This document shows, piece after piece, positions 24,496-37,153 of a DNA stretch of 64,000 nt. The position numbers and the translations under genes are program-made. Position 1 is the first letter of the stretch. Each line of letters starts with the position of its first letter. This DNA comes from Cercis canadensis (taxonomy: Eukaryota; Streptophyta; Magnoliopsida; Fabales; Fabaceae). The stretch covers positions 1-64,000 of the forward strand of contig QAOA01003506.1 of NCBI GenBank assembly GCA_003255065.1, given 5' to 3'. The notes below the pieces were generated by a model. The model made no database searches. It was given only the letters and a program-made list of their open reading frames with translations, and was not told the DNA's origin.

Positions 24496-27400
24496 ATGGA
24501 GAGAGATTTCTTGGGTTTGAGCTCAAAGGAGCCATTAACTGTGGTGAAGGAGGAGATTACCAATGATGTATGCAAAGAACCAGGCATGTTTCCTTCTCAT
24601 TCAAATTTTCTGCCTTTTTTTTTGGCTAATTCTCTATTTAAATGCTTTTGCAAAATTTGGGTGCTTCTGAGTTAAAGGTTATGTGCTAGTTGTTAATATA
24701 AACATTTTCCCTCAATTCTATCTGTTTCAATTGCATGGCATGTTGGATTGAGCTAGAAAAATTGAATATTGTGAACAAGTTCTAAGATTTAACTGGTCAA
24801 CATGATTTTTCTGAATATCTTTTGTTTTTCTGTACCCCTTAAGTCTTTATCTGGATGATAAAAATTGAGTCTTGTTGCTGCTGTAGTTGCTATTCATTAG
24901 GGGGTCATGTTTATTTGATTTTACCAGTGCAACATGGTTAAAAGACAGCTTATGACTCTTATTTGGATATTTAATATAGTGGGTCTTGAATTAGCAATTT
25001 GGGAAAAGAATCTATTGTCAAATTCTTTCCAATTTCGTTGATTTGGGTATTACCCGAAGGGATGGGCTTAATTACGGACATTAATGCACAGATAGATATA
25101 AATAGATGCAAATTTGTGAAACTTATAATCTCCCCCTTTACCCTTCTTTTCAACTTCCTTTTATCCACAAGGTTTATTGAGTAATTAAGTTAGGTTTAAA
25201 GTCCTTCTAGCTTACCTTGTGGGACACTTTGTGGGAATGTGTAGGATTCACTAAGGGTTCAATTGTGCAATGGCCTTTCTCCAACAAAGTCTCTGCTGTT
25301 CCACATTTCATGTCTTTCAAGGCTTCTCAAGATGACAAGACTAAAAAGATGGTGTCTGACCCCCTCACATCTGCTGGATTTATGGCTATCTCAAGTCCAG
25401 ATGCATATGATGCTAGTCAGAAACGGTCTGCAAGTGAACTCCAGGTTTGATACTACGCTTTCTCTCTATATCTCTTGTCTCTTTGTGTATTTGTTAAAAA
25501 TTGTCAATGTTGCACAACATTTATGGTTATCTGGGCACTGGATTACACAAGTAACATATCAGATGACTCCAGTGTGTTGTAAATGGTATTTAAGTTTTAA
25601 GTCAACTCCATGGTTTAAGAGGATAATTTTTGAATAAGAAAACCTCTTTATGATATTTATACAAGTTTTTTGATATATATTGTCCAGTTACACGTCTGAA
25701 CTTAGCTTTAGGTTCTTTTGCAATATCTTATGTCCATGGTTGTTCAAGCATCCCTTTAATAAATTGGCTTCATTAGCAAGATCTCACTTTTGATAAGTAT
25801 TGGCTGATGCCTTTTGCCCTTCCCTCCATTGATTGTTTGTTCTTACTATTTAGAAATCTTTCAATCACGATGGGCAAGGTGGCTTTCATTTTTCCCTGAC
25901 TCCATATCCTGTACAACATGATGTGCATTCTGTGAATCGTCCTCATGATGTGAAGATGTTTTCAGTTTCCAATCAAGCAATTTCAGTGTCCATGGGGCAT
26001 CCGCTCTTGAAGAATCATTTTGCAAGTGTTGGTCAGAATATGGCTGGTACTAATGTCAAGCCACAGCTACTTTGTGGATTACCTGTTGCTGCTCCTCATT
26101 CAGTTCTTCCCACTGTTGGCTCGGTTTCAAAAATGACTGAATCATGGTAATTTTCATTTTAGGCCGGAACGTTCTTTAAAGAAATGATTTGTGTGTACTA
26201 ATATGGTTCTATTTTAGGTCTCTAATTTTTTTTATTCTCAAGTGACAGTGTGAAGCCATCTGCACCTGCTCAACTTACCATCTTCTATGCGGGTACTGTC
26301 AATGTCTTTGATGATATCTCCCCAGAAAAGGTACATGTCTCTGTCTATCACATCTCCCTTGTTCCCCCAAAAGGAAGAAATAAATAGAAAGGGAAAAGGG
26401 GATCTCACATCTTGTATTCCTTATTGACTAGATCTCAATCATGGTTAAGCTTAAATTTGGCCTTCCTTTTCCAGGCACAAGCTATCATGTTTTTGGCTGG
26501 GAATGGGGTTTCTGCAGTTTCTAACACGGCACAGCCAAAAGTTCAGGTACCCTGCCCTAAGTTGGCATCGGGTGATGGTGTGCCTGTGAATCAACCCATT
26601 AATACACCCCCCTGCTCTGGTCTTGCAAGCCCCCTGTCTGTTTCTTCACATACTGGTGCACAGTCAGGGAGTGGCTCAACGAGCACGGAGGAGTTTCTCG
26701 CGGCTAAAACAACTGGAGTTCCCACCACTCTGGTTATGGAATCTGATCCTCCAAAAGTAGTCAATGCATCCACCATGTTGCCATCAGGTATGGCATTGCT
26801 ATAGTTTCTTTTCTTGGGGGAGATATTTGTCTAAAATTACATATTAACAACAGATGCATGCATCTTCAGTCTGAAAACTTTCCATATGAAACTGACATGC
26901 AATCCTTTATGCAGCGGTCCCCCAGGCTCGCAAAGCATCCTTGGCTAGATTTTTGGAGAAGCGCAAGGAAAGGTTAGTTGTCATACCGACATGATTTCTA
27001 GTTTCTCTACACAAAGAATGATTGTTATTGCTTTTGCTATGGAAGATAGTCATCATCCCTAAACAGTTAAATTGGTTGAATGCCCACGCTAAAAGAAACC
27101 TTGTAGTTGTATAGTTCACTTCTTTTGTTGTCTGTGCTACTTGTTTGGCTCTGCAATGGCATACTTCCCTGAATGAATTCCCGTGCCTAGTTTAAGATAC
27201 GTTGGAGGGGCCTTTGGTTGGTGGAAACTTGAGGCTTCTTGCTTGGAGCTCACCCCTTGTAAGAATGGGGGAGTTTTCCTTTTCTTTGGGTTCAAGATTT
27301 TTACTTCTTCACCTGACACTAACTTAAGATATCCATTGAAAATGCACGAAATGGATTGGTTATAATAACCTAGCAAATAGTATCATAGAAATTAGACGAC

Positions 27401-27547
27401 TTATTAATTCGAGATGTTCACTGTCCATGCAGGGTGATGAATGCTGCACCATATAACTTGAACAAGAAGTCTGAGGAGTGTGCCACTGCAGAATACAATG
27501 GTGCTAATTACTCAGCAAGTACTCCTATTGGTGCTAATGCTCTATGA
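24496..27547 (+). CDS. TIFY6B: JAZ / TIFY6B-like jasmonate repressor, seven exons
   Basis: Exons are 24496-24583, 25245-25444, 25854-26146, 26249-26330, 26475-26787, 26915-26972 and 27433-27547. They join in frame to 382 residues. The N terminus MERDFLGLSSKEP and the block QWPFSNKVSA are typical of the JAZ3/JAZ4 (TIFY6) group. The ZIM domain covers about residues 200-232 with TIFY at 204-207 and binds NINJA and other JAZ proteins. The Jas motif is at about 327-354 (VPQARKASLARFLEKRKERV, then APYNL) and binds COI1-jasmonate and MYC factors; its PY at 351-352 belongs to the nuclear localisation signal. The protein acts in the nucleus, repressing MYC2-type factors until degraded by SCF-COI1. Two oddities: the first intron needs a GC donor (cag/gcatgt), and the last intron splits the Jas motif. 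All other introns are GT-AG. The family is certain; the exact orthologue is likely but not proven. Confidence 0.93.
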
Positions 27548-27854
27548 GCCAAGCAAGGATCATAACCCTGAGCTTTAGAAGGGGATTGTTGCAGAGATAG
27601 AATATTTTGTTGTAATTTATAATGTTGTAAGCAAATGGTTTTGTTCTTCTTTGATCAAAACTTGGTAGTTGCTGACATTGTTAAGTATTGAACTACGTTT
27701 AGTACATAGGATTCAGATGTGTTAGAGGTTTACCTTAATTATTTTTGTGATCTAGGTTTTACCTTATTGTTTTGAATGGTGGTCGGATTTTAGATTCCGG
27801 CAGTATAACATATAGTCCACTGTGTAACTACATGCCATTTTGTTACATTGTGGG

Positions 27855-27860
27855 AATAAA
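27855..27860 (+). terminator. Possible polyadenylation signal of the JAZ gene
   Basis: AATAAA lies about 308 bases after the stop codon in an AT-rich stretch. This is a plausible distance for a plant 3-prime UTR, but nothing else confirms it. Confidence 0.3.
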
Positions 27861-28949
27861 AACCCAGTTTAATTTTATATTTTATTTACTAGTTTCTCTG
27901 CCTGTTCTATGACTACCTTTTCTAGTTCTGGTTAAAAATTAGAAAAGGAAAGTAAACTGTGAGGGAATGAATTAAACCGTAGAGTCTAAGTCGACTGTTT
28001 TGATGTTCTTGTTATTGCTAGACTCGTTTATATGAAAGAGGCTTTTCTGAAAATCATAACTTTATTTTTTTAATCTTCTACAAGAACTTTTTCTTTTAAC
28101 ATAAAAGTTATTCTAATTATTGATTATTGTAAAGGGTCAATAGTATTCTAGAAGTAATATTTTTGAGGGGTTTTTGTCTGCTAATTTGTGAATTTCAAAC
28201 ATGTCATTGACAATTTTTCGTGAATTCTAGACATGTCATTGTCATTCTATCTCGGTAATATTGGAATAATTTATTTTTACTAAAAAAAAATACTGTTTCT
28301 TAATGAATAACATGATTAGATGTAGTGAATATATTAAGATTTTCAGAAAACTTGATGGCAGAGATTAGGGTTTTTAAATTCATTAATCTCATAAGCATCA
28401 CACACAAGTGACACAACACAGCATCACCTGGAAACAGAGACATGAAGATAATAGCTTTTTAACAAGTGGTGGTCCTTTCAGATGTTTTGAGTGGTTGTAA
28501 TTAGAGTCTCATGTTACGGCTCATTCCATCCGCAAACCCACTTGGGCTAATCTCTTATTTACCATAAAATCCTTTGAAATTTCAACTTCACAGTTGTGTT
28601 CTTTATATTTGCTTCCATTTTGTGGTACAAGAAAATTAAGACAACAATAAAATGTCCCAAAAAGAAAGAAAAGAAGAAAAATCTTAGCTTTATGGTGGTG
28701 CGGCTTTCAATCACGTTTTCTAAGAATGCTGAATTGAGTGGACATAACGTGTGTTTTCGTCAAAGGCTTCAACCAATGAGAGAAGTGCTTTTGCTTTGAG
28801 GTGACATTTTGCTTGTCACCAACTTTAGGGTCCATTTTCAATGGGATGAGGCACTTGTGTTTTTACCAAGAATTTTCCTATCTCTTGCTCTATAAGACTC
28901 TGTTGGGGTCACTTTCCATTCAAGCATGGAAGGATAAGGACTGAGCTCT

Positions 28950-28978
28950 ATTATTTGAAGTGGTCCACTTCAAATAAT
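28950..28978. repeat. Perfect 14-bp palindrome arms
   Basis: The arm attatttgaagtgg is followed by one T and then its exact reverse complement ccacttcaaataat. It could form a small hairpin or be a transposon footprint. No function is claimed. Confidence 0.8.
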
Positions 28979-29379
28979 TCTCAACCAATCAATGATATAT
29001 AATTAAACTTCTTATCAAAATATTCTATAGAGTAAACCATGCGAGTATGATCCAATTTGAATCTACCTAGTACAACTCAAATCTTTTACGTATCAAAGTC
29101 GTAGATTGTTGTAGAAGAATTGTAATTGAAACACGATTACTCTTATTTTAATCCCTCTCTCAAATGCTAGTTACTAGTGAGTAAGTGTGCAAAACAATTA
29201 AGTTAAATAGATGTTAATTATTCATATAAAAGAGAGATGTTAATCATAAATAAATGATCTTGCTATTACTAGATAAACATGTATGAGAGAGAGGACTAGA
29301 TTTTTCGTGACAACTCATGACATTTTAAATGCAAAAAGAAAATAATTATGTTATCAAGTTAGATATTTTTGGTCAAATA

Positions 29380-29569
29380 CCAATAAAAGCTTAGTTCAAT
29401 TAGTAGTAAATTGAACATTGGGCATGCGCCTTTGGCTATGGTTAAGGATTCGAGATTCAGTGAGATCATTATTTAGAGAGAGAAAATCATAATTGCTCTA
29501 ATCTTCGAATGAGATTAATCTCATGCCTAATTAGATAAAGTGGAGAGACTCGTAGTATTAATTAAAAAA
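29380..29569 (+). mobile_element. SINE with 19-bp target-site duplication
   Basis: The body starts near gcttagttcaattagtag (A-box-like), has a B-box-like ggattcgagattc about 60 bases later, and ends gtagtattaatt plus an A tail. Flanks agatatttttggtcaaata at 29361-29379 and 29570-29588 are identical over 19 bases. The perfect duplication suggests a fairly recent insertion. A truncated relative is at 11907-12068. Confidence 0.8.
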
Positions 29570-29666
29570 AGATATTTTTGGTCAAATATAAAAGTTATTT
29601 TGAACCTCACCTAACACCTTAATATTTTAGGCTCATTTAGTTCTTAGTATGCTATCAAAGCATAAA

Positions 29667-29797
29667 CATACAAGCACATAAAATACAACCGGTTCAGGGA
29701 TCTCTTAAAAAGGTTTAGATCTTAAGCTCGAATCCTACTACCTCATATCCCTAACTAAAAAATCTAGCTCTATCTATCTAATAGGAAAAAAAAAAAT
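29667..29797 (+). mobile_element. SINE of a second family, 15-bp target-site duplication
   Basis: The body contains aaccggttcagggatctc, then aagctcgaatcctac as B-box-like segment, then atctagctctatctatctaa and an A tail. Flanks ctatcaaagcataaa at 29652-29666 and 29798-29812 are identical. Related 3-prime parts are seen at about 11735-11855 and 13640-13760 (minus) and 22260-22315 (plus). Confidence 0.7.
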
Positions 29798-31771
29798 CTA
29801 TCAAAGCATAAATGATCAAGTAGTCACAGCTTCAATCCTCCATTTATCACCCTCTTTAATGTCTTAAATTAAAATTTAATCTTATCCACAATTATTTAAG
29901 TTGATCTAGTAATTAACAAGATTGTTATAAGTGATTTCATTCACTTCAATCTAGTAATAGCAAGAACGTAACAAGTTGTCAAGAAAATCGAGTCTTCTCT
30001 CCAATAATAGTATTACAGCTGGTGATTCTTGTCATAACTTAAATTTAACGGCACATGATAATAAAATATGTTACGTTATAATCATTTGAAAATCAGTAAA
30101 TGAAATAACATTTTATTCAATTTCTTAAAGCATGGAGATATGATGTGCCATCACGTCTTTGTTTCCTCTATCATTATAGAATGGTTGTTGAAAAATGTTA
30201 GATGCATGTGTCAACTCAATCTTGCCAAACCTTATAACTGAAGGATCTAGTCAAATATGAGCTGCTCAAAATTAAGTTCCAAATGGCTCTAATTAAATTT
30301 TTAGATGTAGATTTAACTAGAAACCCATACTAATTTGATTTAGTGAGACAAATAGTTATGTATTTAACATTAATTACTCAATTACTTTGATTAAATTAAC
30401 AAAATTTAACTAAAGCTTTCCTACCTCATACCAGTAAAAACTCTCAACTTAGTTTCAACTAATTAAATTTCTATAACACTGGCGCCCTGCCTGATAGTAT
30501 TGAACTAACATATCTTTATTACTATATTTGTAACCAAAAAAAAAAAATCCCTATAACACATCAAATTGAGTCTTGGGTACATCACAAATTCGGTACTTAC
30601 AAGCCTAACTAAATTTTTTCTAATTAAAAGTTAAGAGTGAACAAGTTCTCGGAGTACAGAAAACTACTATGAGATGAAGAACGAAAGAGAAGATAAGTTA
30701 CTAGGTGTTCAAACCATGCTGTAATGTAACCAAAAAAGAAAAAAGGAAAAAAGAATGGAAGACAAGATGAAAATATTAAGAATACATTGGCAAAAGATTG
30801 AACACAAACATACTGTAACACTTAGAATAATAACCCCACAACCACTGCATTATAATACACAAGCTGCCATATTTTATTTACTGTATGAATAGATGACATT
30901 GAAAAGTTTGAACCATGGAATTCCCTTCATTATTTGAAGCATCCAGCATTTAACTCAGAGATGCTCATGCTTCCCACAAACTACTTCTACCTCACTAGTC
31001 ACCATTATCTGCATTATACTTTCTTTTTGCAATGGACCAGCATTCAAATGCAAAGTTTAAAGTTTAGAATTAGAATCAGTACAGAGCTAATCTCTAGAAT
31101 TGAAGATGATCGGAAGGTGCAATGCTTATTCAGTACGTGCTGAGGAGAACCTTCCCAAACTGAGCTGCATATATCAACAAAAGCTCTATGAAATTAAAGC
31201 ATGTGAAAAACTGAAATAGTACTGGAAATAAAACAGCATTTGAAAATTTTGAAATGCCATTAACTAAAACTATTGAATAAATACTATATAAATTTTTTTT
31301 TAGTTTCATGTGTACAATATTCAACTCCAGCCTCTCGGTCAAATACAAAATACATTGCCTTTGTCATTGCTAGTAACTCTATTTCAAGTTAGCAACATAA
31401 GATTTATTGATAACTGAATCTAGCTTAACAGATCATTCTCAACTGAACTGTTATTAAATTTACCTGTAATAATAATTTCATATAATCCCAGAGAATCAAA
31501 GATTAGAAAACAACGGAAAGTCACCCACTGAAAAATATGGCCAGGGAAATCAAGGATCAAAGAATGTAAAAGAAAGTACATGCTAACAGTGCCTACAAGA
31601 AACATTTTCCGGCTAACTTTAATCAGGACATATATAGCTGTTTGGATGTGTGCACAAGTTTACACTTGAGATCATGCATAATTATCATTATTCAAAAGAA
31701 AATAATATGAAATGGCTAGCATGTAAATCGGTCACATGGGCATTGAGAAATAGGTACCTCTACATTTTGTG

Positions 31772-34700
31772 TTATATGTGTACTCCATCTATATTGATCC
31801 CACCAGCAAGAAAAGTATCTCTGATTTGATTTAGCTCCCTGCAGACATTCACCACATTCATTCTTTCTGTTGAGGATTCCATTGAACAAGCAAGTCCAAT
31901 CCTAAACAGGATGTAAATGGGTCAGGCTCTACCGTTGTTTGCCACTGTTCTAGTTCTCTTGGCAGTGGAGCTGGATCCATAATCTCCAAAATGTTATTTG
32001 AAAGTATAATTCCCACATGGTTGTGGAGATTATAATTAACCATCTTTAAACATTTCCTCGATAGGTCATCTTCCTGTTAATATTTTCAACACCAGAATCT
32101 CAAAGCCATACATGTCTCATTCAATTGACACTTCAAAACCCATTACATACTCTGAAACAAGTTGCAAAATGGTTAATGTTCTAGAACTTGTAAGTATAAT
32201 TCTAAAACAAATAGACATGAATATTCACATAGAATTAGTAACTTATTAGAGTTCAGAGTCTAAATTATATCAACTATACCTGGAGGAGCATAGCCAATGG
32301 TCCCCTTAATTCCAATGGTGCTGGTTTGCTTATCATAGATGCCATTAACAGTTGATATAAGTCTTGCCAGTCCAAAATCACCCACATGAGCAGCCATGTC
32401 GTCATCAAGAAGGATGTTGCTTGGCTTTAAATTACAATGAACAATGGGTTGGTCACATTCACAGTGAAGATAATGTAATGCAGAAGCAATATCAATAACA
32501 ATATTTAATCTTTGACCAAGATCAAACGATCTTGGTTGCTCTGCAGTTTCTCTCCCTTGATGCAACCAATTCTCTAAGCATCCATTCGCCATGTACTAAA
32601 AAACTAGAGCTTCAAATGCACGGCCCTTGTAATCTATGCTGGAGCAACATGTTAAAGTCTTGACCAAATTTCTGTGTTAGAATATTTCTAATTGCATTAC
32701 ATTCGGCAATGAAACCCTTGTGAGCACCCTTCCTTTGAAGGTTGAGGACCTTGAGAGCAACAACTCCTTCAGATTCAAGGCTTCCTTTATACACAGAGCC
32801 AAAGCTTTCAACTCCTATCAAGTTGTTTACTGGGAACGCATCAGTCGCATGGTATAGGCTTCGGTATGACACCTTTGAAAGAATGTGAATTCTTGGTGAA
32901 CTGAAAGATGATTTTTTTGTATCTTTTCCTTATGCAATAGATAGCAAAAAAAGATGACAACAGAAGTAGGAAAACAGCCACACAAATTATCAGCACTGTC
33001 AGTTTGAAATTTTGGTGTTTCCTGCGACTAGTAATTACTTTGATGGGGCAAGGTGGTAGTTGTAACTCTGATATACCCCCACAAAGTTTATTATTTCCAG
33101 TCACCACTATTGCACTTGCATTTTTGAACACCTTTTGTTGGTACTTCACCATCTAACATGTTAAAAGAAATATTTAAGTATTCTAGAACATAGATATCTT
33201 GTAGAGCTGGCAGAATTTATCCAAATATGACAAGTCTAAATATCCAAGACCCGTTAATGAAGCCAAAGATGAATGTATAATTCCATGGAAGGAATTTTCT
33301 TGTAAATAGAGGTACTCTAAGCTTATGCATTCTCTAATGGTTTTATGAATGTCACCAAATAGATGATTATTTGAGATATCCAATGGGTAGACTACCAATT
33401 AATGAATTTTGTGATAAGTCAAGTAAGATTGATAAAGAGGAGAGACCAATAAGCTGTGAGGGTATGGCTCCACCAAGGCTATTTTGTGAAAGGTCCAGCT
33501 TTTGTAAATTTGTGCAATTCCCAAGACTTGAAGGAGTGTTTCCTTCTAGCATGTTTTTTTGTAATGACAATCTAAACAACTGGCTTAGGTTGCTTATGAA
33601 GGCAGGGATCTCTCCTGATAATCTGTTTCCCCACATATTTAATATTTTCATCTTTTGTAACTTGCCAAAAGTAGTTGGAATGATCCCTTCAACATGGTTA
33701 GATCCCATGCCTAAGATATCTAAGTTGATGAGATTTCCTAATGTTGCAGGAATGTTTCCAGAAATATGATTTCTGCCAAGATATAGTTGACTGAGTTGGG
33801 TAGACAAGTTGCCTATTGAATCGGGTAATGGATCTGCAAAACCATTGTCGCTAATGTCCAACATTTCCAACTTACTACTATTTATTAAAGATTTTAAAAA
33901 TTCCCAGTCCTTAGTTGAATTGCTACCAAAATTGTTAGAACCTAATTGAAGCCGAAAAAGATCTTGTAGGTTTCCTAGACTGGGAACTTGTCCCACAAAA
34001 TGGTTTTCACCAATGTCAAATAAAGAAAGCACAGATGCATTTGTCAAGAAAGATGGGATTGGACCTGAAATTTGATTGTCACCAATGGCAAAGTCTGTGA
34101 GATTGGGGAGAGTGTGAGACATGTCTGTGGGAAGAGAGCCTTTAAATTGATTGATTGCAATTGCGAACATGGTGAGGGATGAAAAATTATAGAGTGAAGA
34201 AAGAAGAGTACCAGACAGTTTGTTGACAACTATTGGCAATCTTTTCAAGTTTTTCAGAAGTCCTATTTCTTCAGGTTGATTTCCCTCCAAGTTATTGTAA
34301 CCCGTGGAAAGAACAGTAAGGGAAGAAAGATTTTCAATGGAAGCAGGGAATGCACCTGTTAACTTGTTCATGTAAATATATAACTCTTCAAGCTTGCTGA
34401 GATAGCCAATCTCCACTGGTATCTTGCCAATAATATTATTCTCTCCCAAAGATAAGACCTTGAGTTCAGAGCAGCTTGTCAAGTTGGTGGGAATTTCCCC
34501 TTCCGACGTGTTATTGGTGACCCTGAATTGCTCTAGATGGAATAAACAACCTAATTCTTGTGGGATGACACCATTGAAGCTGTTGCTCACGAGGTTGAGA
34601 ATTATAAGAAATGAGAGGTTGCCAAGGTGAGGTGATAAGATTCCATGCAAGCCATATCCTTGTAGATTCAACACTGTAACTCTTTGATGCCGGCGACTGC

Positions 34701-34941
34701 ATGTGATTCCTTTCCGATTGCAGAAGTGAGAAGAACTATTCCAAGAGGCAAAGATTCCATGTGGATCTTTGGATATTGATTCCTTAAATTTGAGTAATGC
34801 CAAATGAACAGTCTCGTTTCCTAATGCTGCAGCTGCTCCACTAGGTTGAAACTACATCAAGTTAGAAGAGAAAAGAAGGAGCACTCCGGAGGAATACGAA
34901 CAAAATGCAAGTAACATGGAAGCAGCTCTAGAGGGATTCAT
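31772..34941 (-). pseudogene. LRR receptor-like kinase (LRR-XII type), broken
   Basis: In order on the minus strand: a signal peptide-like start (MNPSRAASMLLAF) at 34941, an LRR N-cap (ALLKFKESI, then FASWNSS and HFCNRKGITC), about twenty leucine-rich repeats to about 33190, an ending with NNKLCGGISELQLPPC, a membrane helix near 33000, and a kinase region. The kinase shows IGVESFGSVYKG and VALKVL, then HCNLKPSNILLD and DFGLAR. Exon 1 ends at 32280 and a decayed second exon covers 32151-31772. An intact family member would be a plasma-membrane receptor of the Xa21/EFR/At3g47570 group. Breaks: an in-frame stop after the signal peptide, frame changes near 33390 and between the later LRR, membrane and kinase parts, and several stops in exon 2. 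The catalytic HCD of this non-RD family is HCN here. It is clearly a pseudogene, although its LRR part is open for 478 codons. Confidence 0.85.
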
Positions 34942-37153
34942 TTAGTTGATGAACACAAGGCTGCAAGGTTGTATGAAGGTAACTAGTGCCTAAATAGCAC
35001 TACTCCAATATTTGATACTATATGATATTTATCACTTCATGACATGGTATCAATAACATCATGCATGAAGTACATGCACTTCAAACTTTTTCTTTAATTC
35101 ACATTTAAATGATCATTCATGAAACTGACAATGCCTATGTTGAGGTCGGGGAAATTAGGTCGGGTGATTGGATTCAAGTCGATTCAACTTTAAGATTTGA
35201 TATGCACAATGAGCATAAGTGAACTACGGGTTGGGTTGGGAATACTCGAACTCTGAATGTCAAGTTAAGTCAATCTCGAGTAGGTAAAGTAATAAATGAA
35301 GAGAGTCCAAAAAAAATGATAATAGTAGTTGGAAAAGTAGTATTTATAAAGGCATGAAGGGTATTTTGATAATTTGAGTGATTGGGTTAAGATGGACCAA
35401 ATATGATTTGGGTTTTAGTAGTGGGTATAAAAAGAAATAACATTGAATAATATATACGAGTGCTCATTTAATATTTAAGGACAATCAAATCTCGGACAAG
35501 TCAATGATTAGAAGAAAACTCAATTCCCTATTTTAACCATCTATGAATATAAAAAAGCAACCAAATTTTACATTCTTTTTAATTATTCATGTGTATTGGA
35601 CTTTGATCATCATCATATGTTAATTACTGTTTTTGTTTTATTTATCCCCACGCTTCCTTTCGAGCTTGTCCCTTCATGGTTCCAAGTGTTCTCATCTCTT
35701 TCTGCCACCTAAATCATTCTTTTGCTGGCTCCTATAATACTTCAAATATCGTTTTCTTCCTCTCAATTCTCAAATGATGGTTTTAGATGCTCTCACTTAT
35801 TAATTCCAATGTTAAGCATTGCTATTTGTAAACTGTTTCTGCGTTGCATCAAATTGATTTAGAATGTTTAGGTCAACGCGCGGAAAGAGTGGAGCTGCAA
35901 TATAATAGCTTAACTACCATAGCCTCATAGCCATAGGCCACACTTCAGAATAAGGTAATGCAAGTCAGCAAAGACCCAGAGTGTATGAAATTGAAGGTAA
36001 GATGAATATTTATCTTTAAGTTAATATAAGGAGAAAGGGAGGTATGAGATTTAATAATTTTAGAGGCATTTTTAGCTATGTTGGCTAGGCAGGGTTGGCA
36101 ACCTATAGATAGGGTACCTTCAAAAATGCAAGTCTGTGTTGCTGAAGTTCACTGACATTTTCGTTTCATTTTGCTTTATTCTATTTATAGTTATACCTTG
36201 ACACAGGTTGATTTTACAAGAACTCAAACAAAAAGTAGCAAGAGGGAGAAGTTTGAACGTAACAATAATAAATTCAAAAACAAATTTTTTTCCCTTAAAA
36301 TGTTTTAGTTTAAACTATAAACAACAAAAAAGGAATGATAAAATTATCCTATATATTTTTTATATGATAACCACATAGCATCAACGGATATTTTAGTCAT
36401 TTCATATTGCTTGAAAAATATTTGCCTTTGGAACTTCTTGATTTCTCCTCTCAAATATTGAAACTTGACAATAATTGTCTTAATATTCTATAATATAGTA
36501 AATACACACAAAATTATTTGGTCAGTTTAGTTTGTTTAGCTTGGTTTAAAGATTTTATCAATCCAAAACCGAACTAAAACCAATTTGGTTCTTGAAAAAA
36601 ATCAAACCAATTTTCATCAGCATTATCGGTTTCTGATCGGTTTGCATTCAATTGATTTTGTTCGGTTTGAACTCCTCATAATTCTTTGTATTTGAATGAA
36701 TTTCATTGAACTTATCCTTTTTTATTTTTTTCGGTTGATCTTAAACTGACAAGGAAACGTCTAAAAATGTTGAAAAATGAAGACCAAAGCAGATGATATC
36801 CAAAATATTCTTTGTTTCAGGAGGAAAACCAGAAACTATGTTCTATTTGCAAGTAAGAAGTATATACATGCTTTTCTGAAACCCATATGAAGTTCAGGAA
36901 AAATGAACAGTGCATCAATTTTATGTACATCTCTGGGCATTGTCTTACAATCTATAGATTCTGAAGTCACTAGAGAATTCAGAATAATTTACATTTAAAG
37001 AAGAGGTTGTCCTATATACATTTTCACTTGTCAATTGTCTCCAAGCAGAAGAGTTAGTCAAAGTCAGAAACTTGCAGCGTCTGAATTCCATATCATGATT
37101 CATGACTAGAGATATGAGTCATTCTATAAGCCATGTTTAGGACCAACTTGAAT
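34942..37153. other. Intergenic, 3-prime side of MED23
   Basis: No gene seen. A stretch near 36510-36680 is rich in cggttt and aaaccgaac motifs, similar to the repeat near 54830-54977, and may be a degraded non-autonomous transposon end. A GT-rich piece near 35150-35280 (ggtcgggtgattgg) could be of similar origin. Confidence 0.35.

Larger units (their letters stand above)
27861..31771. other. Intergenic between JAZ and the receptor kinase relic
   Basis: No gene is supported. Contents are a 29-base palindrome at 28950-28978, a SINE at 29380-29569 and a second SINE at 29667-29797. The remainder is AT-rich DNA with short unsupported reading frames. Confidence 0.45.

Noticed and set aside
24261-24587. 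108-codon minus-strand frame over the JAZ leader and first exon
   Set aside because: It is antisense to the CT-rich leader and exon 1, which explains its charged repetitive composition.
33371-33769. 132-codon plus-strand frame
   Set aside because: It is antisense to leucine-rich repeat coding sequence; repeat periodicity keeps the opposite strand open.
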